Origin: Stackebrandtia endophytica
GTDB taxonomy: Bacteria > Actinomycetota > Actinomycetes > Mycobacteriales > Micromonosporaceae
Length of the DNA stretch: 64,000 nt
Assembly: GCF_006716355.1 (NCBI RefSeq)
Contig: NZ_VFOW01000001.1
Span: 3,782,001-3,846,000, forward strand
Reading direction: 5' to 3'
Position numbers and translations under genes: made by a program
The notes under the pieces: model-generated
Told to the model about the DNA's origin: nothing
The model's input: only the letters and a program-made list of their open reading frames with translations
The model's database searches: none
Part shown: one piece after another, positions 53,228-61,786 of the stretch
Position numbering within the stretch: position 1 is the first letter of the stretch
How the letters are laid out: every line of letters begins with the position of its first letter

Positions 53228-54283
53228 GTGGCCAAGAGGTCCACCGGTCCCGGCACACTGGGCTCAGGCGTTCGGCTGGGTGTCTTCGCGTTGGTGACGA
53301 CATTGGCGCTGGTCCTGCTGACCGATGCGTTGGGCGGCATTCGATTGACCGGTGGAAACGGATATCGTGCCCTGTTCTCCGACGCCACCGGTCTTCTGGT
53401 GGGCGACGACGTCCGGATCGCCGGCGTGAAGGTCGGCGAGGTCAGCGCGATCGAACTTCGGCAGGACGGCAAGTCCGCGCCGGTGGCCGAGGTCGAGTTC
53501 ACCCTGGACGGCGACCGGGAGATCCCCGCCGGGGTCGAGGTGGCGATTCGCTACCGCAACATGGTCGGACAGCGGTATGTCGCGCTGACTCGATCCAGCG
53601 AGACCATGACCGGCCCGAGCCTTCAACCCGGTGACACCATCGGCCTGGAACAGACCACCCCCGCGTTGGACCTCACGGTGCTGCTCAACGGATTCAAACC
53701 GTTGTTCGCGGCACTGAGCCCCGAAGAGGTCAATCAACTGTCCTTTGAGATCATCCAGGTGTTTCAGGGTGAGGGCTCCACGATCGAGGGGATCCTGTCC
53801 CACACCGCCTCACTGACCTCCACACTGGCCGCACACGACGAGACCATCGGCCAGGTCATCGACAACCTGAACGCCGTCCTGGGTACCGTCGCCGAACGCG
53901 AAGACGCCCTCGACACCTCGATCGTGAAGCTCCAGGAGTTCATCACCGGGCTCTCCGACGACCGCGACGCCCTGGGCGAGGCACTGGTGTCCATCTCCAC
54001 GTTGACCGGGCAGACCGCGTCGCTGGTCGACGAGGCCCGCGGCCCGCTGGCCGCCGACGTATCGGCGCTGGAAGTGTTGGCCGGCAACCTCAACGCCAAC
54101 GCCGAGGCGATCGAGACCACCCTGACCCGACTGCCGGTCACCTACTCCTCCTTGACACCCACCGGCTCATACGGCTCCTGGTTCAACTTCTTCCTGTGTG
54201 GAATGGACGGTCAGGTCGTCCTGGGAGAGAACGTCTCCAACCCGGTGACACTGCAGTCCCCGTTCGCGCGGTGCCAGCCATGA
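53228..54283 (+). CDS. Mce family protein, MceB type
   Basis: 351 residues from GTG 53228, with GGAGG five bases upstream (a TTG at 53216 overlaps that site). One N-terminal membrane anchor (VRLGVFALVTTLALVLLT), then the MlaD/Mce domain (YRALFSDATGLLVGDDVRIA, GVKVGEVSAIEL, VRNMVGQRY-type RNMVGQRYVALT), then LDLTVLLNGFKPLFAALSPE, which is a hallmark of MceB, and a long helical coiled region. Mce proteins form periplasm-spanning lipid-transfer needles with YrbE permeases. It is the first mce gene in the window; no yrbEA, yrbEB or mceA type gene lies upstream, where the GT-D gene ends 135 bases away. Confidence 0.88.
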   Translation: MAKRSTGPGTLGSGVRLGVFALVTTLALVLLTDALGGIRLTGGNGYRALFSDATGLLVGDDVRIAGVKVGEVSAIELRQDGKSAPVAEVEFTLDGDREIPAGVEVAIRYRNMVGQRYVALTRSSETMTGPSLQPGDTIGLEQTTPALDLTVLLNGFKPLFAALSPEEVNQLSFEIIQVFQGEGSTIEGILSHTASLTSTLAAHDETIGQVIDNLNAVLGTVAEREDALDTSIVKLQEFITGLSDDRDALGEALVSISTLTGQTASLVDEARGPLAADVSALEVLAGNLNANAEAIETTLTRLPVTYSSLTPTGSYGSWFNFFLCGMDGQVVLGENVSNPVTLQSPFARCQP

Positions 54284-55377
54284 GCGACGCGGGGGATCCG
54301 ATGGACACCGAACCGGCGAAACGTCGGCCCAGTCCGCGCCCACGGCCGGCGGCCGGAGCGGCGGTCGGCGGTTCATCGCCCGCGGCTTCACCGCCGACCC
54401 GCCCGAACCGGCCCCGCAACCTCAAACGCACCGGCGCCATCACCCTGGTGGTCGCCCTCATCGCGATACTGGGCGCCTTCCAACTGGACGACCTGCTGCT
54501 GTTGGCCGGCGGCAACTCCTACACCGCGCAGTTTCGCGACGCGGGGGGACTGACACCGGGCACCGAGGTACGGGTCGCCGGAGTCAAGGTCGGAAAGGTG
54601 ACCGCCGTCGACCTCGCGGGCCTGGGCACCGCGCAACCCCATGTGGCCGTTGACTTCCGCATCGAGGCCGACGTCGCCATGGGTGAACAGACCAGCGCCT
54701 CGGTCCGGTTGAAGACCGTCCTGGGACAGCGCTACCTGGCGGTGGAACCGGCCGGTTCGGGAACCCTGACGGACTCGGTGATCCCGATGGCGCGCACCGC
54801 GACCCCACTGGACGTCGTCGACGCGGTCAACAACCTCGCCGGGACCCTCGACGAGATCGACACCGAACAACTCGCCGAGGCCATGGGGGTGCTCTCGGAG
54901 ACCTTCGCCGACACCGGCGACGACGTCGGGGCCTCCCTGGAGGGACTGTCCGCGCTGTCGCAGACCCTGGCCTCCCGCGACGAGGAACTGGCCGACCTGT
55001 TGGACAGTGCCCGCCGGGTCACCGACGTACTGGCCGAACGCGACGACGAGTTCGTGCAACTGGTCGTCGACGGAAACCGACTGCTGCGAGAGGTCTCCGA
55101 CCGCAAGGACGCGATCCGGGAACTGCTGGCGACCACCGTGTGGTTGTCGGAGGAGTTGCAGGGACTGGTCGACGACCAGGAGGACCGGCTAGGGCCGGCG
55201 CTCGACCAACTGGAGGGGGTGGTGACCCTGTTGCGCGACAACCAGGAGAACCTGGAACACACCCTCACCACCATGGGGCCGTTCATCCAGGCGTTCTCCA
55301 ATGTGGTCGGCAACGGCCGCTGGTTCGACTCCTATATCGACGGACTCCTGCAACCGTTCGCGCCGGAGGTGAAGTGA
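54280..55377 (+). CDS. Mce family protein, MceC type
   Basis: 365 residues from ATG 54280 overlapping the previous stop (ATGA). A Pro/Arg-rich cytoplasmic tail (KRRPSPRPRPAAGA) precedes the membrane anchor (AITLVVALIAILGAFQL). The Mce domain reads YTAQFRDAGGLTPGTEVRVA, GVKVGKVTAVDL and VRLKTVLGQRYLAVEPAG. Residues about 190-340 are helical, with SALSQTLASRDEELADLL and VTLLRDNQENLEHTL. It is second in the tight mce operon, and its stop overlaps the next ATG by one base (TGATG). Confidence 0.88.
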   Translation: MSDAGDPMDTEPAKRRPSPRPRPAAGAAVGGSSPAASPPTRPNRPRNLKRTGAITLVVALIAILGAFQLDDLLLLAGGNSYTAQFRDAGGLTPGTEVRVAGVKVGKVTAVDLAGLGTAQPHVAVDFRIEADVAMGEQTSASVRLKTVLGQRYLAVEPAGSGTLTDSVIPMARTATPLDVVDAVNNLAGTLDEIDTEQLAEAMGVLSETFADTGDDVGASLEGLSALSQTLASRDEELADLLDSARRVTDVLAERDDEFVQLVVDGNRLLREVSDRKDAIRELLATTVWLSEELQGLVDDQEDRLGPALDQLEGVVTLLRDNQENLEHTLTTMGPFIQAFSNVVGNGRWFDSYIDGLLQPFAPEVK

Positions 55378-56486
55378 TGACCCTGTCGGCGATACTGCGT
55401 CACCGCTGGATCGTGACCGCCGTGGTGGTCGTCCTCGGAGTCACCGCCGTCGTGTGGTGGCAGGTCACCGCCACGGCCGGCCGCCAGATCACCGCCGAAT
55501 TCGTCCGGGCCGTCGGTGTCTACGTCGGATCGGACGTGCGGGTCCTCGGCGTCAAGGTCGGTGAAATCACCAAAGTGGAGCCCGACGGCGAGGTCGTCCG
55601 CGTCACGCTGGTCGTCGACGACGAATACGACATACCCGCCGACGCCACCGCGATCGTCATCCCGCCCTCGGTCGTCGCCGACCGGTACATCCAGCTCAGC
55701 CCCGCCTACACCGGCGGACCCACCCTGCCCGACGGCGCCAACCTCGGGCCCAGGAACACCGTCGTCCCGATGGAACTCGACGAGGTGTACGCCTCACTCG
55801 ACGAATTCGCGGCGGCGCTTGGCGAGAACGGGGACCTGGCCGAACTCATCGAGGTCGCCAGAGACAACCTCGAAGGCAACGGTGAAGCCCTCGGTCAGTC
55901 GCTCGACGACCTGGCCGAGGTCACCGAAGTCCTCAACGGCAACCGTGACGACCTGTGGACCACCGTCGACAACCTCGCCGACTTCACCAGCGCACTGGCC
56001 GAGTCCGACGCCCAGATGGAACTGTTCAACGACCAGCTCGCCGACGTGTCGACGCAGCTCGCCGACGAACGCGACACCCTCGGTCAAGCGATCACCCAGT
56101 TGACCATCGCGCTACGAGACATCAGCGGATTCATCGACGACAACGCCGACCAACTGGTGTCGAACGTGGAGGAACTGGCGCAACTGTCCGGAGTGTTCGC
56201 CAAGCAGCAGGAAGCCCTGATCACGATCCTCGACTACGCGCCGGTGGCACTGACCAACCTGGACCTCGCCTACAACGCGCGATCGGGCACTCTCGACACC
56301 CGCGACGACGTGCTCGGCCAATACGACCCGGCGTCGTTCCTATGCGCTCAACTGGCGCACGCGGTCGGGATCGAGTCGGTGCCGCAGGCCTGCATCGACC
56401 TGGCCAACGCCCTGTCCGCCAGCGACCTGCCGATGCCGCCGGAGCTACTCGACCTGGTCGGCCTCGTACCGGGGGTGAACCCGTGA
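55377..56486 (+). CDS. Mce family protein, MceD type
   Basis: 369 residues from ATG 55377. Membrane anchor WIVTAVVVVLGVTAVVWW; Mce domain ITAEFVRAVGVYVGSDVRVL, GVKVGEITKVEP and VIPPSVVADRYIQLSPAY; then PMELDEVYASLDEFAAALGE, characteristic of the MceD position, and a helical needle segment (DLWTTVDNLADFTSALAESD). The tail LLDLVGLVPGVNP is short compared with the proline-rich tails of mycobacterial MceD. Overlaps the next gene by four bases. Confidence 0.88.
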   Translation: MTLSAILRHRWIVTAVVVVLGVTAVVWWQVTATAGRQITAEFVRAVGVYVGSDVRVLGVKVGEITKVEPDGEVVRVTLVVDDEYDIPADATAIVIPPSVVADRYIQLSPAYTGGPTLPDGANLGPRNTVVPMELDEVYASLDEFAAALGENGDLAELIEVARDNLEGNGEALGQSLDDLAEVTEVLNGNRDDLWTTVDNLADFTSALAESDAQMELFNDQLADVSTQLADERDTLGQAITQLTIALRDISGFIDDNADQLVSNVEELAQLSGVFAKQQEALITILDYAPVALTNLDLAYNARSGTLDTRDDVLGQYDPASFLCAQLAHAVGIESVPQACIDLANALSASDLPMPPELLDLVGLVPGVNP

Positions 56487-57610
56487 TCCGACGACCCCTC
56501 ACCCGGTCGGCCGGTGGCATCGCCGCCGCGGTCGCCGTGCTGCTGACCGGATGCTCCGCGGTGCCGCTGCCCGGCGGTGCCGGAGGTGGCGGCTACCAGG
56601 TCACCGTCGAATTCGCCGATGTCACCGACCTGGTCACCTACGCCGCGGTCAAGGTCGACGACGTCACCGTCGGGCAGGTCGAGGCGATCACCGTGACCGA
56701 CGACTGGACCGCCGAGGTCGTCATCCGCATCGAATCCGAGGTGGACCTTCCCGACAACAGTGTCGCGGCGTTGCGCCAGACCAGCCTGTTGGGGGAGAAG
56801 TTCATCGACCTGGCGCCACCGACCTCGGCCACCCCCACCGGGCGCCTCCAGGACGGTGACCTCATCCCGCTGGAACGCACCGATCGGGGCGCCGAAGTCG
56901 AGGAGGTCCTGGGAGCGTTGGCGCTGGTCCTGCAAGGCGGTGGGCTCGACCAGTTGCGCACCATCAACGTCGAACTCGTCGACCTGATGGCGGGCCGAGA
57001 GGACGAGATCGGCGCGACCCTGGGGGAGCTGGAGACCTTCCTCGCCTCGCTGGACGAACAACGCGACAACATCGTGACGGCGCTGGAGGCGTTGGAGCGG
57101 TTGTCAGCCGACCTCGCCGATCAGACCGACACCATCGGTGATGCGCTCGACGCGTTGGCGCCCGGTGTGACCGTGCTGGCCGATCAGACCGACCTGATCA
57201 GCGACGGGATCACCGCCCTCGGCGAACTGGGAGCCGTCGGCACCGAGGTCATCCAGGCCACCAAAGCGGACACCCTCGCCAGTCTGCGTGCGCTGCAACC
57301 GATCCTGGAGCAGCTCGCCGCCGCCGGTGACCATTTTCCACAGGGACTGGAACTTGCGTTGTCCTACCCGTTCCCCTACAACGTCGCCGACACGATCCAC
57401 GACGACTTCGTGAACCTCCACATCACCCTGGACATCGACGTCGCCGAGATCCTCGGCAACGTGGCCGGTGAGAAACCGACCGAACAGGTCGACGAGGACA
57501 ACCCGGAGAGCTCCGACCCCGGTCCGGGCCTGTCCGACGCCGTCGAACCGATCATCGGGGGACTCGCCGACCTGCTGGGGCTGGGCGTCGGATCCGAGGA
57601 GGAGGAATGA
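56483..57610 (+). CDS. Mce family lipoprotein, MceE type
   Basis: 375 residues from GTG 56483. The N-terminus is a lipoprotein signal with lipobox LLTGC (RSAGGIAAAVAVLLTGCSAV); MceE is the one Mce subunit that is lipidated, which fixes the order of the locus. Mce domain VTVEFADVTDLVTYAAVKVD, DVTVGQVEAITV and ALRQTSLLGEKFIDLAPP; helical region with SLDEQRDNIVTALEALERLS. An acidic C-terminus ends SEEEE. Overlaps the mceF type start by four bases (ATGA). Confidence 0.88.
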   Translation: MIRRPLTRSAGGIAAAVAVLLTGCSAVPLPGGAGGGGYQVTVEFADVTDLVTYAAVKVDDVTVGQVEAITVTDDWTAEVVIRIESEVDLPDNSVAALRQTSLLGEKFIDLAPPTSATPTGRLQDGDLIPLERTDRGAEVEEVLGALALVLQGGGLDQLRTINVELVDLMAGREDEIGATLGELETFLASLDEQRDNIVTALEALERLSADLADQTDTIGDALDALAPGVTVLADQTDLISDGITALGELGAVGTEVIQATKADTLASLRALQPILEQLAAAGDHFPQGLELALSYPFPYNVADTIHDDFVNLHITLDIDVAEILGNVAGEKPTEQVDEDNPESSDPGPGLSDAVEPIIGGLADLLGLGVGSEEEE

Positions 57611-58878
57611 ATCTCGCCAGACTGCGCCTCCAGGTGGGGATCTTCGCGCTGATCTCGCTGTTGGGCGTCTCGTTCGTGGGCGTTCGTTACCTCGGTTGGT
57701 TCGACCGCTCCTATGTGGTCTACGTCCAGGCCGAGGACGCCGGCGGCGCCTACACCCACGCCGCCGTCGCCTACCGCGGCGTTCCCGTCGGCCGGGTCGG
57801 CGAGATCACGCTCACCGACGACGGAGTGCAACTGGAACTGCTCATCGAGGCCGATGTCTTGGTGCCGAAGGGCGCCGCCGCGGTCGTCGCGCACCGCTCG
57901 GCCGTCGGCGAACAGTATGTCGACCTGCGGCCCGTCAGTTCGGCGGGACCGTACCTGGCCGACGGCGACACCCTCACCGGTATGTCGACTCCACTGCCCA
58001 TGGAGACCCTGCTGGCCAATTTGGATGGTCTGATCGCCGAAATCGACCCCGAGGACCTGTCCGTCGTCATCGATGAACTCGGCGCGGCCTTCGACGGCAA
58101 CGAGGAGGCCCTCGGACGCCTGCTCGCCGCCGCCGAACTGCTCGTCGACGACGCGATGCAACACCTCCCCGAGACGGTCGACCTGCTGCGGGACGGCCAG
58201 ACCGTGTTGCAGACCCAATTGGATTCGGCCTCGGCGATACGAACCTGGGCCGACCAGCTGGCCGAGTTGACGACCACCATCGCCGAATCCGATGAGGACC
58301 TTCGCGACCTCGTCGCCACCGTCCCGGGAGCCACCGACACCGTCTCCACTCTGCTCGACGACCTGGACCCGAGCCTGGGAGCCCTGCTGGGCAACATGAT
58401 CACCGTCAACGGGATCGCCGTGCGACGTCTGGCCAATGTGGAGGTCATCCTGGTCTCCTATCCGATGGTGGTCGCAGGCGGCTTCACCGTCACCCCCGGC
58501 GACGGAACCGCCCATTTCGGACTGGTCCTGAACTTCGACAACCCGCCGCCGTGCATCTACGGCTCGACCGCCGACTACACCTGCACCCAGGAGGAACTCG
58601 ATCAAGGCTCGTCGGTGCGCGGTTGGCAGAACGCCCCCGGGCCCTCCGGGCCACCGATCACCCCGGTGCCGCTGCCCGGCCTCGACACCGGCGACGACGA
58701 CTCCGACGACACCGAAACCGGTGACGGCGAAGTGCCCCGACCCAGCGGGTACGACCCGATGACCGGACTCCTCGTCGACCAGTTCGGCGCCCCCATCCAG
58801 TTCGGTGGGAACGGCGGCCACTACGACCTGGCGGGCGAACAGTCCTGGAAACAGCTGCTCCTGATGGGGTTGTCGTGA
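57607..58878 (+). CDS. Mce family protein, MceF type
   Basis: 423 residues. Anchor VGIFALISLLGVSFVGVRYL; Mce domain YVQAEDAGGAYTHAAVAYRG, VPVGRVGEITL and VAHRSAVGEQYVDLRP; PLPMETLLANLDGLIAEI, then a helical needle and a conserved C-terminal part (YDPMTGLLVDQFGAPIQFGG) typical of MceF. It closes the Mce subunit series; the two Mce-associated genes follow. Confidence 0.88.
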   Translation: MNLARLRLQVGIFALISLLGVSFVGVRYLGWFDRSYVVYVQAEDAGGAYTHAAVAYRGVPVGRVGEITLTDDGVQLELLIEADVLVPKGAAAVVAHRSAVGEQYVDLRPVSSAGPYLADGDTLTGMSTPLPMETLLANLDGLIAEIDPEDLSVVIDELGAAFDGNEEALGRLLAAAELLVDDAMQHLPETVDLLRDGQTVLQTQLDSASAIRTWADQLAELTTTIAESDEDLRDLVATVPGATDTVSTLLDDLDPSLGALLGNMITVNGIAVRRLANVEVILVSYPMVVAGGFTVTPGDGTAHFGLVLNFDNPPPCIYGSTADYTCTQEELDQGSSVRGWQNAPGPSGPPITPVPLPGLDTGDDDSDDTETGDGEVPRPSGYDPMTGLLVDQFGAPIQFGGNGGHYDLAGEQSWKQLLLMGLS

Positions 58879-58915
58879 CCCGACCGTGCCCGACTCACAT
58901 GCGAAGGAAGAATCC

Positions 58916-59509
58916 GTGAAGGTAACGCGACGACAACGGTGGCTGGCCGTCAACACCGTGCTGGCCACCCTGGTGCTGTTGGCGCTGGGAGTCACCGTCG
59001 TGTTCGGATACCAGTGGTTCGCCGCCTGGCGCGACGATGCCGCCCGCGCCGAACCGGTCGACGCGGCCACCAGGGGAGTGCTCGCATTGATGTCGGTGTC
59101 ACCGGCCAGCATCGACTCCGACCTCGCCGCGGTCGAGGCGCTGGCCACCGGAGACTTCGCCGACGAACTCGCGCAACGCCGCGACTACGTCCGCGAATCC
59201 GTGATCGGCAACGTCATCACCCAGAAGGCCGAGGTCGCGCAGGCGGCCTACGCCGGCGGCGACTCCGACTCGGCGACGGTCATCCTCACCGTCGAGACCG
59301 TCACCGTGACCACCATGCCGCCGCCGACCGAGGAGGAGACGGCGGAAGGGGAGAAGGAAGACGGCGAGCCGTCCGAGGACCCGGAGGAGCCCGCCGAGGA
59401 CGACGGCGACGGTACACAACAGACACCGTTGACCAATCACTACCGGGTCAAGGCCGAGATGGCGCTGGTCGACGGCCAGTGGTTGATAGCGATGCTGGTG
59501 ATGGGCTGA
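58916..59509 (+). CDS. Mce-associated membrane protein 1
   Basis: 197 residues from GTG 58916 (AAGGAAG seven bases upstream). A single span (VNTVLATLVLLALGVTVVFG), then an NTF2-like extracytoplasmic domain (AATRGVLALMSVSPASIDSD, VESVIGNVITQKAEVAQA-like VRESVIGNVITQKAEVAQ) interrupted by a long acidic stretch (about residues 142-175, mostly E, D, P). Mas/Mam proteins stabilise Mce complexes in mycobacteria. Its stop overlaps the next ATG by one base. Confidence 0.8.
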   Translation: MKVTRRQRWLAVNTVLATLVLLALGVTVVFGYQWFAAWRDDAARAEPVDAATRGVLALMSVSPASIDSDLAAVEALATGDFADELAQRRDYVRESVIGNVITQKAEVAQAAYAGGDSDSATVILTVETVTVTTMPPPTEEETAEGEKEDGEPSEDPEEPAEDDGDGTQQTPLTNHYRVKAEMALVDGQWLIAMLVMG

Positions 59510-60228
59510 TGAGCGGATACGTACCGAAGAAGCTACGCAGGCGCGGCGCGTCGAAACCACCACAGCCACAACCGAACTCCAAGGGCAAGACCAAGGGCAA
59601 GAGCACGAAACGCCCGTCCGGCGCGACCGTGCCCCGGCAGCGTCGCGGCGACCACGACAACCGGCCCCGCCCCACCGGCCGACGTCCGTCCCCCGTCCCA
59701 CGCGGCAAACCCCGTCGCAACGCCGCCCACTTGCGACGCATCGCGACCCGGCTGGCGATTCTGCTGGTCGCCGTCGTCTTGTTGGGCGTCGGAACCTACT
59801 TCGGTTCCACCACGATCAACTCCACCACCGACGCCAAGGCGGCGGTGCAGGCCGCCAAGACCGCCGCCGCCGCGCTGTTCTCCTACGACTACCGCGACTT
59901 CGACGCCTCAGTGGCCAACGGACTGGCCCACGCCACCGGCGTCTTCGCCGAAGAGTACGAGGTCACGACACAGGGCCTACGCGAATCGGTCGAGGCGGAG
60001 AAGGCCCGCATCGTCGCCGACGTCGTCGATGTGGCGCTGCTCAACGCGACCGTCACCTACACAGACGCCGAAGGCACCGAATATCCCGGCGCCGTAGAGG
60101 TTCTCGCCTTCGTCAACCACATAGTCACCAACGACGACATCGGCACCCGAACCGACCAGACCCGGGTCATCCTCACCATGGTCAACGAAGACGGGGCATG
60201 GCTAACCATCCACACCATCTCTCTATAG
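59509..60228 (+). CDS. Mce-associated membrane protein 2
   Basis: 239 residues. The first ~85 residues are a strongly basic, Pro-rich cytoplasmic tail (KKLRRRGASKPPQPQPNSKG). Then come one span (RLAILLVAVVLLGVGTYFG) and an NTF2-like domain (AAKTAAAALFSYDYRDFDAS, VALLNATVTYTDAEGTEYPG, TRVILTMVNEDGAWLTIHTI). This is the usual Mas layout and the last gene of the mce operon. REP-like repeats start about 24 bases after its stop. Confidence 0.8.
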   Translation: MSGYVPKKLRRRGASKPPQPQPNSKGKTKGKSTKRPSGATVPRQRRGDHDNRPRPTGRRPSPVPRGKPRRNAAHLRRIATRLAILLVAVVLLGVGTYFGSTTINSTTDAKAAVQAAKTAAAALFSYDYRDFDASVANGLAHATGVFAEEYEVTTQGLRESVEAEKARIVADVVDVALLNATVTYTDAEGTEYPGAVEVLAFVNHIVTNDDIGTRTDQTRVILTMVNEDGAWLTIHTISL

Positions 60229-60251
60229 CGACTGCCCAGGCTTCGCCTCGC

Positions 60252-60418
60252 GGCGTTGCGGGTTTCCTTGCCTACCAAGACCGTAGGCGGCGGAACCCCG
60301 CGCCTTGCGACGCGAGGGCCTGGACGGCCGCTATCGCGACTGCTCGGGCACGTGTCTGGCGGCGTTGCGGTCCAGCTTGCCTACCAAACCCGTAGGCGGC
60401 GCCGACCCGCGCCTTGCG
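60252..60418. repeat. two REP-like palindromic repeats in the 60229-60704 intergenic region
   Basis: Two 58-base units (60252-60309 and 60361-60418), 109 bases apart. Each begins GGCGTTGCGG, has the perfect hairpin GCCTAC-(7)-GTAGGC in its middle and ends GCGCCTTGCG. The outer arms also pair within each unit. Where the units differ next to the loop (GTTTCC/GGAACC-like against GGTCC/GGACC-like) pairing is largely kept, so structure is under selection. A third partial match (CCTGGACGG near 60319, CCTGGACGG near 60456) follows both. No gene is supported in this stretch. Confidence 0.7.
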
Positions 60419-60704
60419 CTCTGCTTTTGGTCTGCCTCCGGCAGAACGCCCCGCACCTGGACGGGCGCTACCCGCGGCGCCTCGCGGGTTGTGTCGTTCG
60501 GTCGGGTGCTGGCCCGCCCTGTCGAGATACCTTGTGTCGCAATGGCGACAGCATGTTGTGCCACAGTGCACAATTCGAGTTTCGGTTGTCAGCCCAAGGG
60601 CCATATTTTTCGAGGCTATCGGCTCGTCTTGCTGCGGCTGCGCAACCTCTTGGTGAAGCTCACCGTCTTGTCTTCAAGAGACTTTAGAGAGGGTGGGGAA
60701 ACCG

Positions 60705-61685
60705 ATGCGTTCGAAAGCGTCGAGTTTTGTGCACGTGCTCAGCACTCGAATCGGGATCGGGGTATACGACGAGGCCTGGTTCGACTATCGATTGACGTTG
60801 TTCTCGGCGATCACGGTGCCGTCGATGATGGCACAGTCCTCACAGGACTTCATTTGGCAACTGGTGGTGGACAAGCGAATGCCGCCACGGGCCCGCGCCA
60901 GGTTCGACGAGATCATGAAGCCGGTCGAGAACGCCCGGATCATCGAGGTGGAGTTCAAGACCGATTTCCGTAAGGTCATCGTCAAGTCCGCCAAGGCATA
61001 CGCGGCCGAGCAGGACGCAGAGTACGTCCTTTCGTCGCGGTTGGACGATGATGATGCCCTGCATGTCAAGGCCTTCGAGCGGCTCCAGACCGAGACCGAG
61101 CGGTTCTTCGCCGAGAGCGAGCACGAGTACGCGGCCTTCTCGCTCAACGTGGGGTGCATGTGGTTGCCCTCCCATGCACGTGGCTACACCCGATACCACG
61201 ACAGTCATTCACTGGGGCTGTCGTTGTTGGAGCCCGTCGACGCCGCCAGGTCGGTGTACGGATATCCGCACCGGGAGTTGAAACAGCGGGTTACACCCCG
61301 CGGCGCATATGTCCGGGGCATCGACGGCAACCAGCTGTGGTGGTTGTACGCCGCGCATACCATCGCCGACTCCGACAAGGGAGACGGGAAGCGCCACGGT
61401 CACATCCTCAACCACCAGCACGGTTACTCGGTGGACGAGAAGCTGATCGAGCAGTTCGGCCTCGTCCCGGAGCAGGTCGCCCGGTTGCGCGAGGTGACCG
61501 AACCGACGCCGCGCCGCGCGACGAAGTTCCTGTCGCTGCGGGCCCGCGACACCGAGAAGGAGATCAAGGAGCTCCGGACCAAGCTGCGTAAGGGCCCCGG
61601 CCGTCTGCAACGCGTGCACCTGCGCAGAAAACTCGCCAGGTTGGAACGCGTCCGCGTGAGAGCCGGTTCCCGGATCGTGGAGTGA
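60705..61685 (+). CDS. putative rhamnosyltransferase-family glycosyltransferase
   Basis: 326 residues from ATG 60705, with GGGG about seven bases upstream; GTG 60693 is possible. It resembles the Rhamno_transf family: HVLSTRIGIGVYDEAWFDYR, then LFSAITVPSMMAQSSQDFIW with the W-x-x-x-V-D strand (LVVDKRMPP), and a D-D-D-D metal motif in VLSSRLDDDDALH. The C-terminal ~60 residues are a basic helical tail (EKEIKELRTKLRKGPGRLQR). A GT-A cytosolic transferase acting on a surface glycan is likely; the donor is not established. Confidence 0.75.
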   Translation: MRSKASSFVHVLSTRIGIGVYDEAWFDYRLTLFSAITVPSMMAQSSQDFIWQLVVDKRMPPRARARFDEIMKPVENARIIEVEFKTDFRKVIVKSAKAYAAEQDAEYVLSSRLDDDDALHVKAFERLQTETERFFAESEHEYAAFSLNVGCMWLPSHARGYTRYHDSHSLGLSLLEPVDAARSVYGYPHRELKQRVTPRGAYVRGIDGNQLWWLYAAHTIADSDKGDGKRHGHILNHQHGYSVDEKLIEQFGLVPEQVARLREVTEPTPRRATKFLSLRARDTEKEIKELRTKLRKGPGRLQRVHLRRKLARLERVRVRAGSRIVE

Positions 61686-61786
61686 TACCCGGTTCACCGG
61701 TGCCGTCGGGGAACCCGCGGCGGATACGGAAGCCACACCGCCCACCATGAGTCCCCTGTAGTCGGTTGTCGGCGTAACCTGTGCGG

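Noticed and set aside
57376-59148. 590-codon minus-strand open frame
   Set aside because: Shadow of mceF-type and Mce-associated genes.
60252-60418. Possible CRISPR array or tandem gene fragment at the paired repeats
   Set aside because: Only two units, each internally palindromic, separated by a spacer about as long as a unit; this fits REP elements better.
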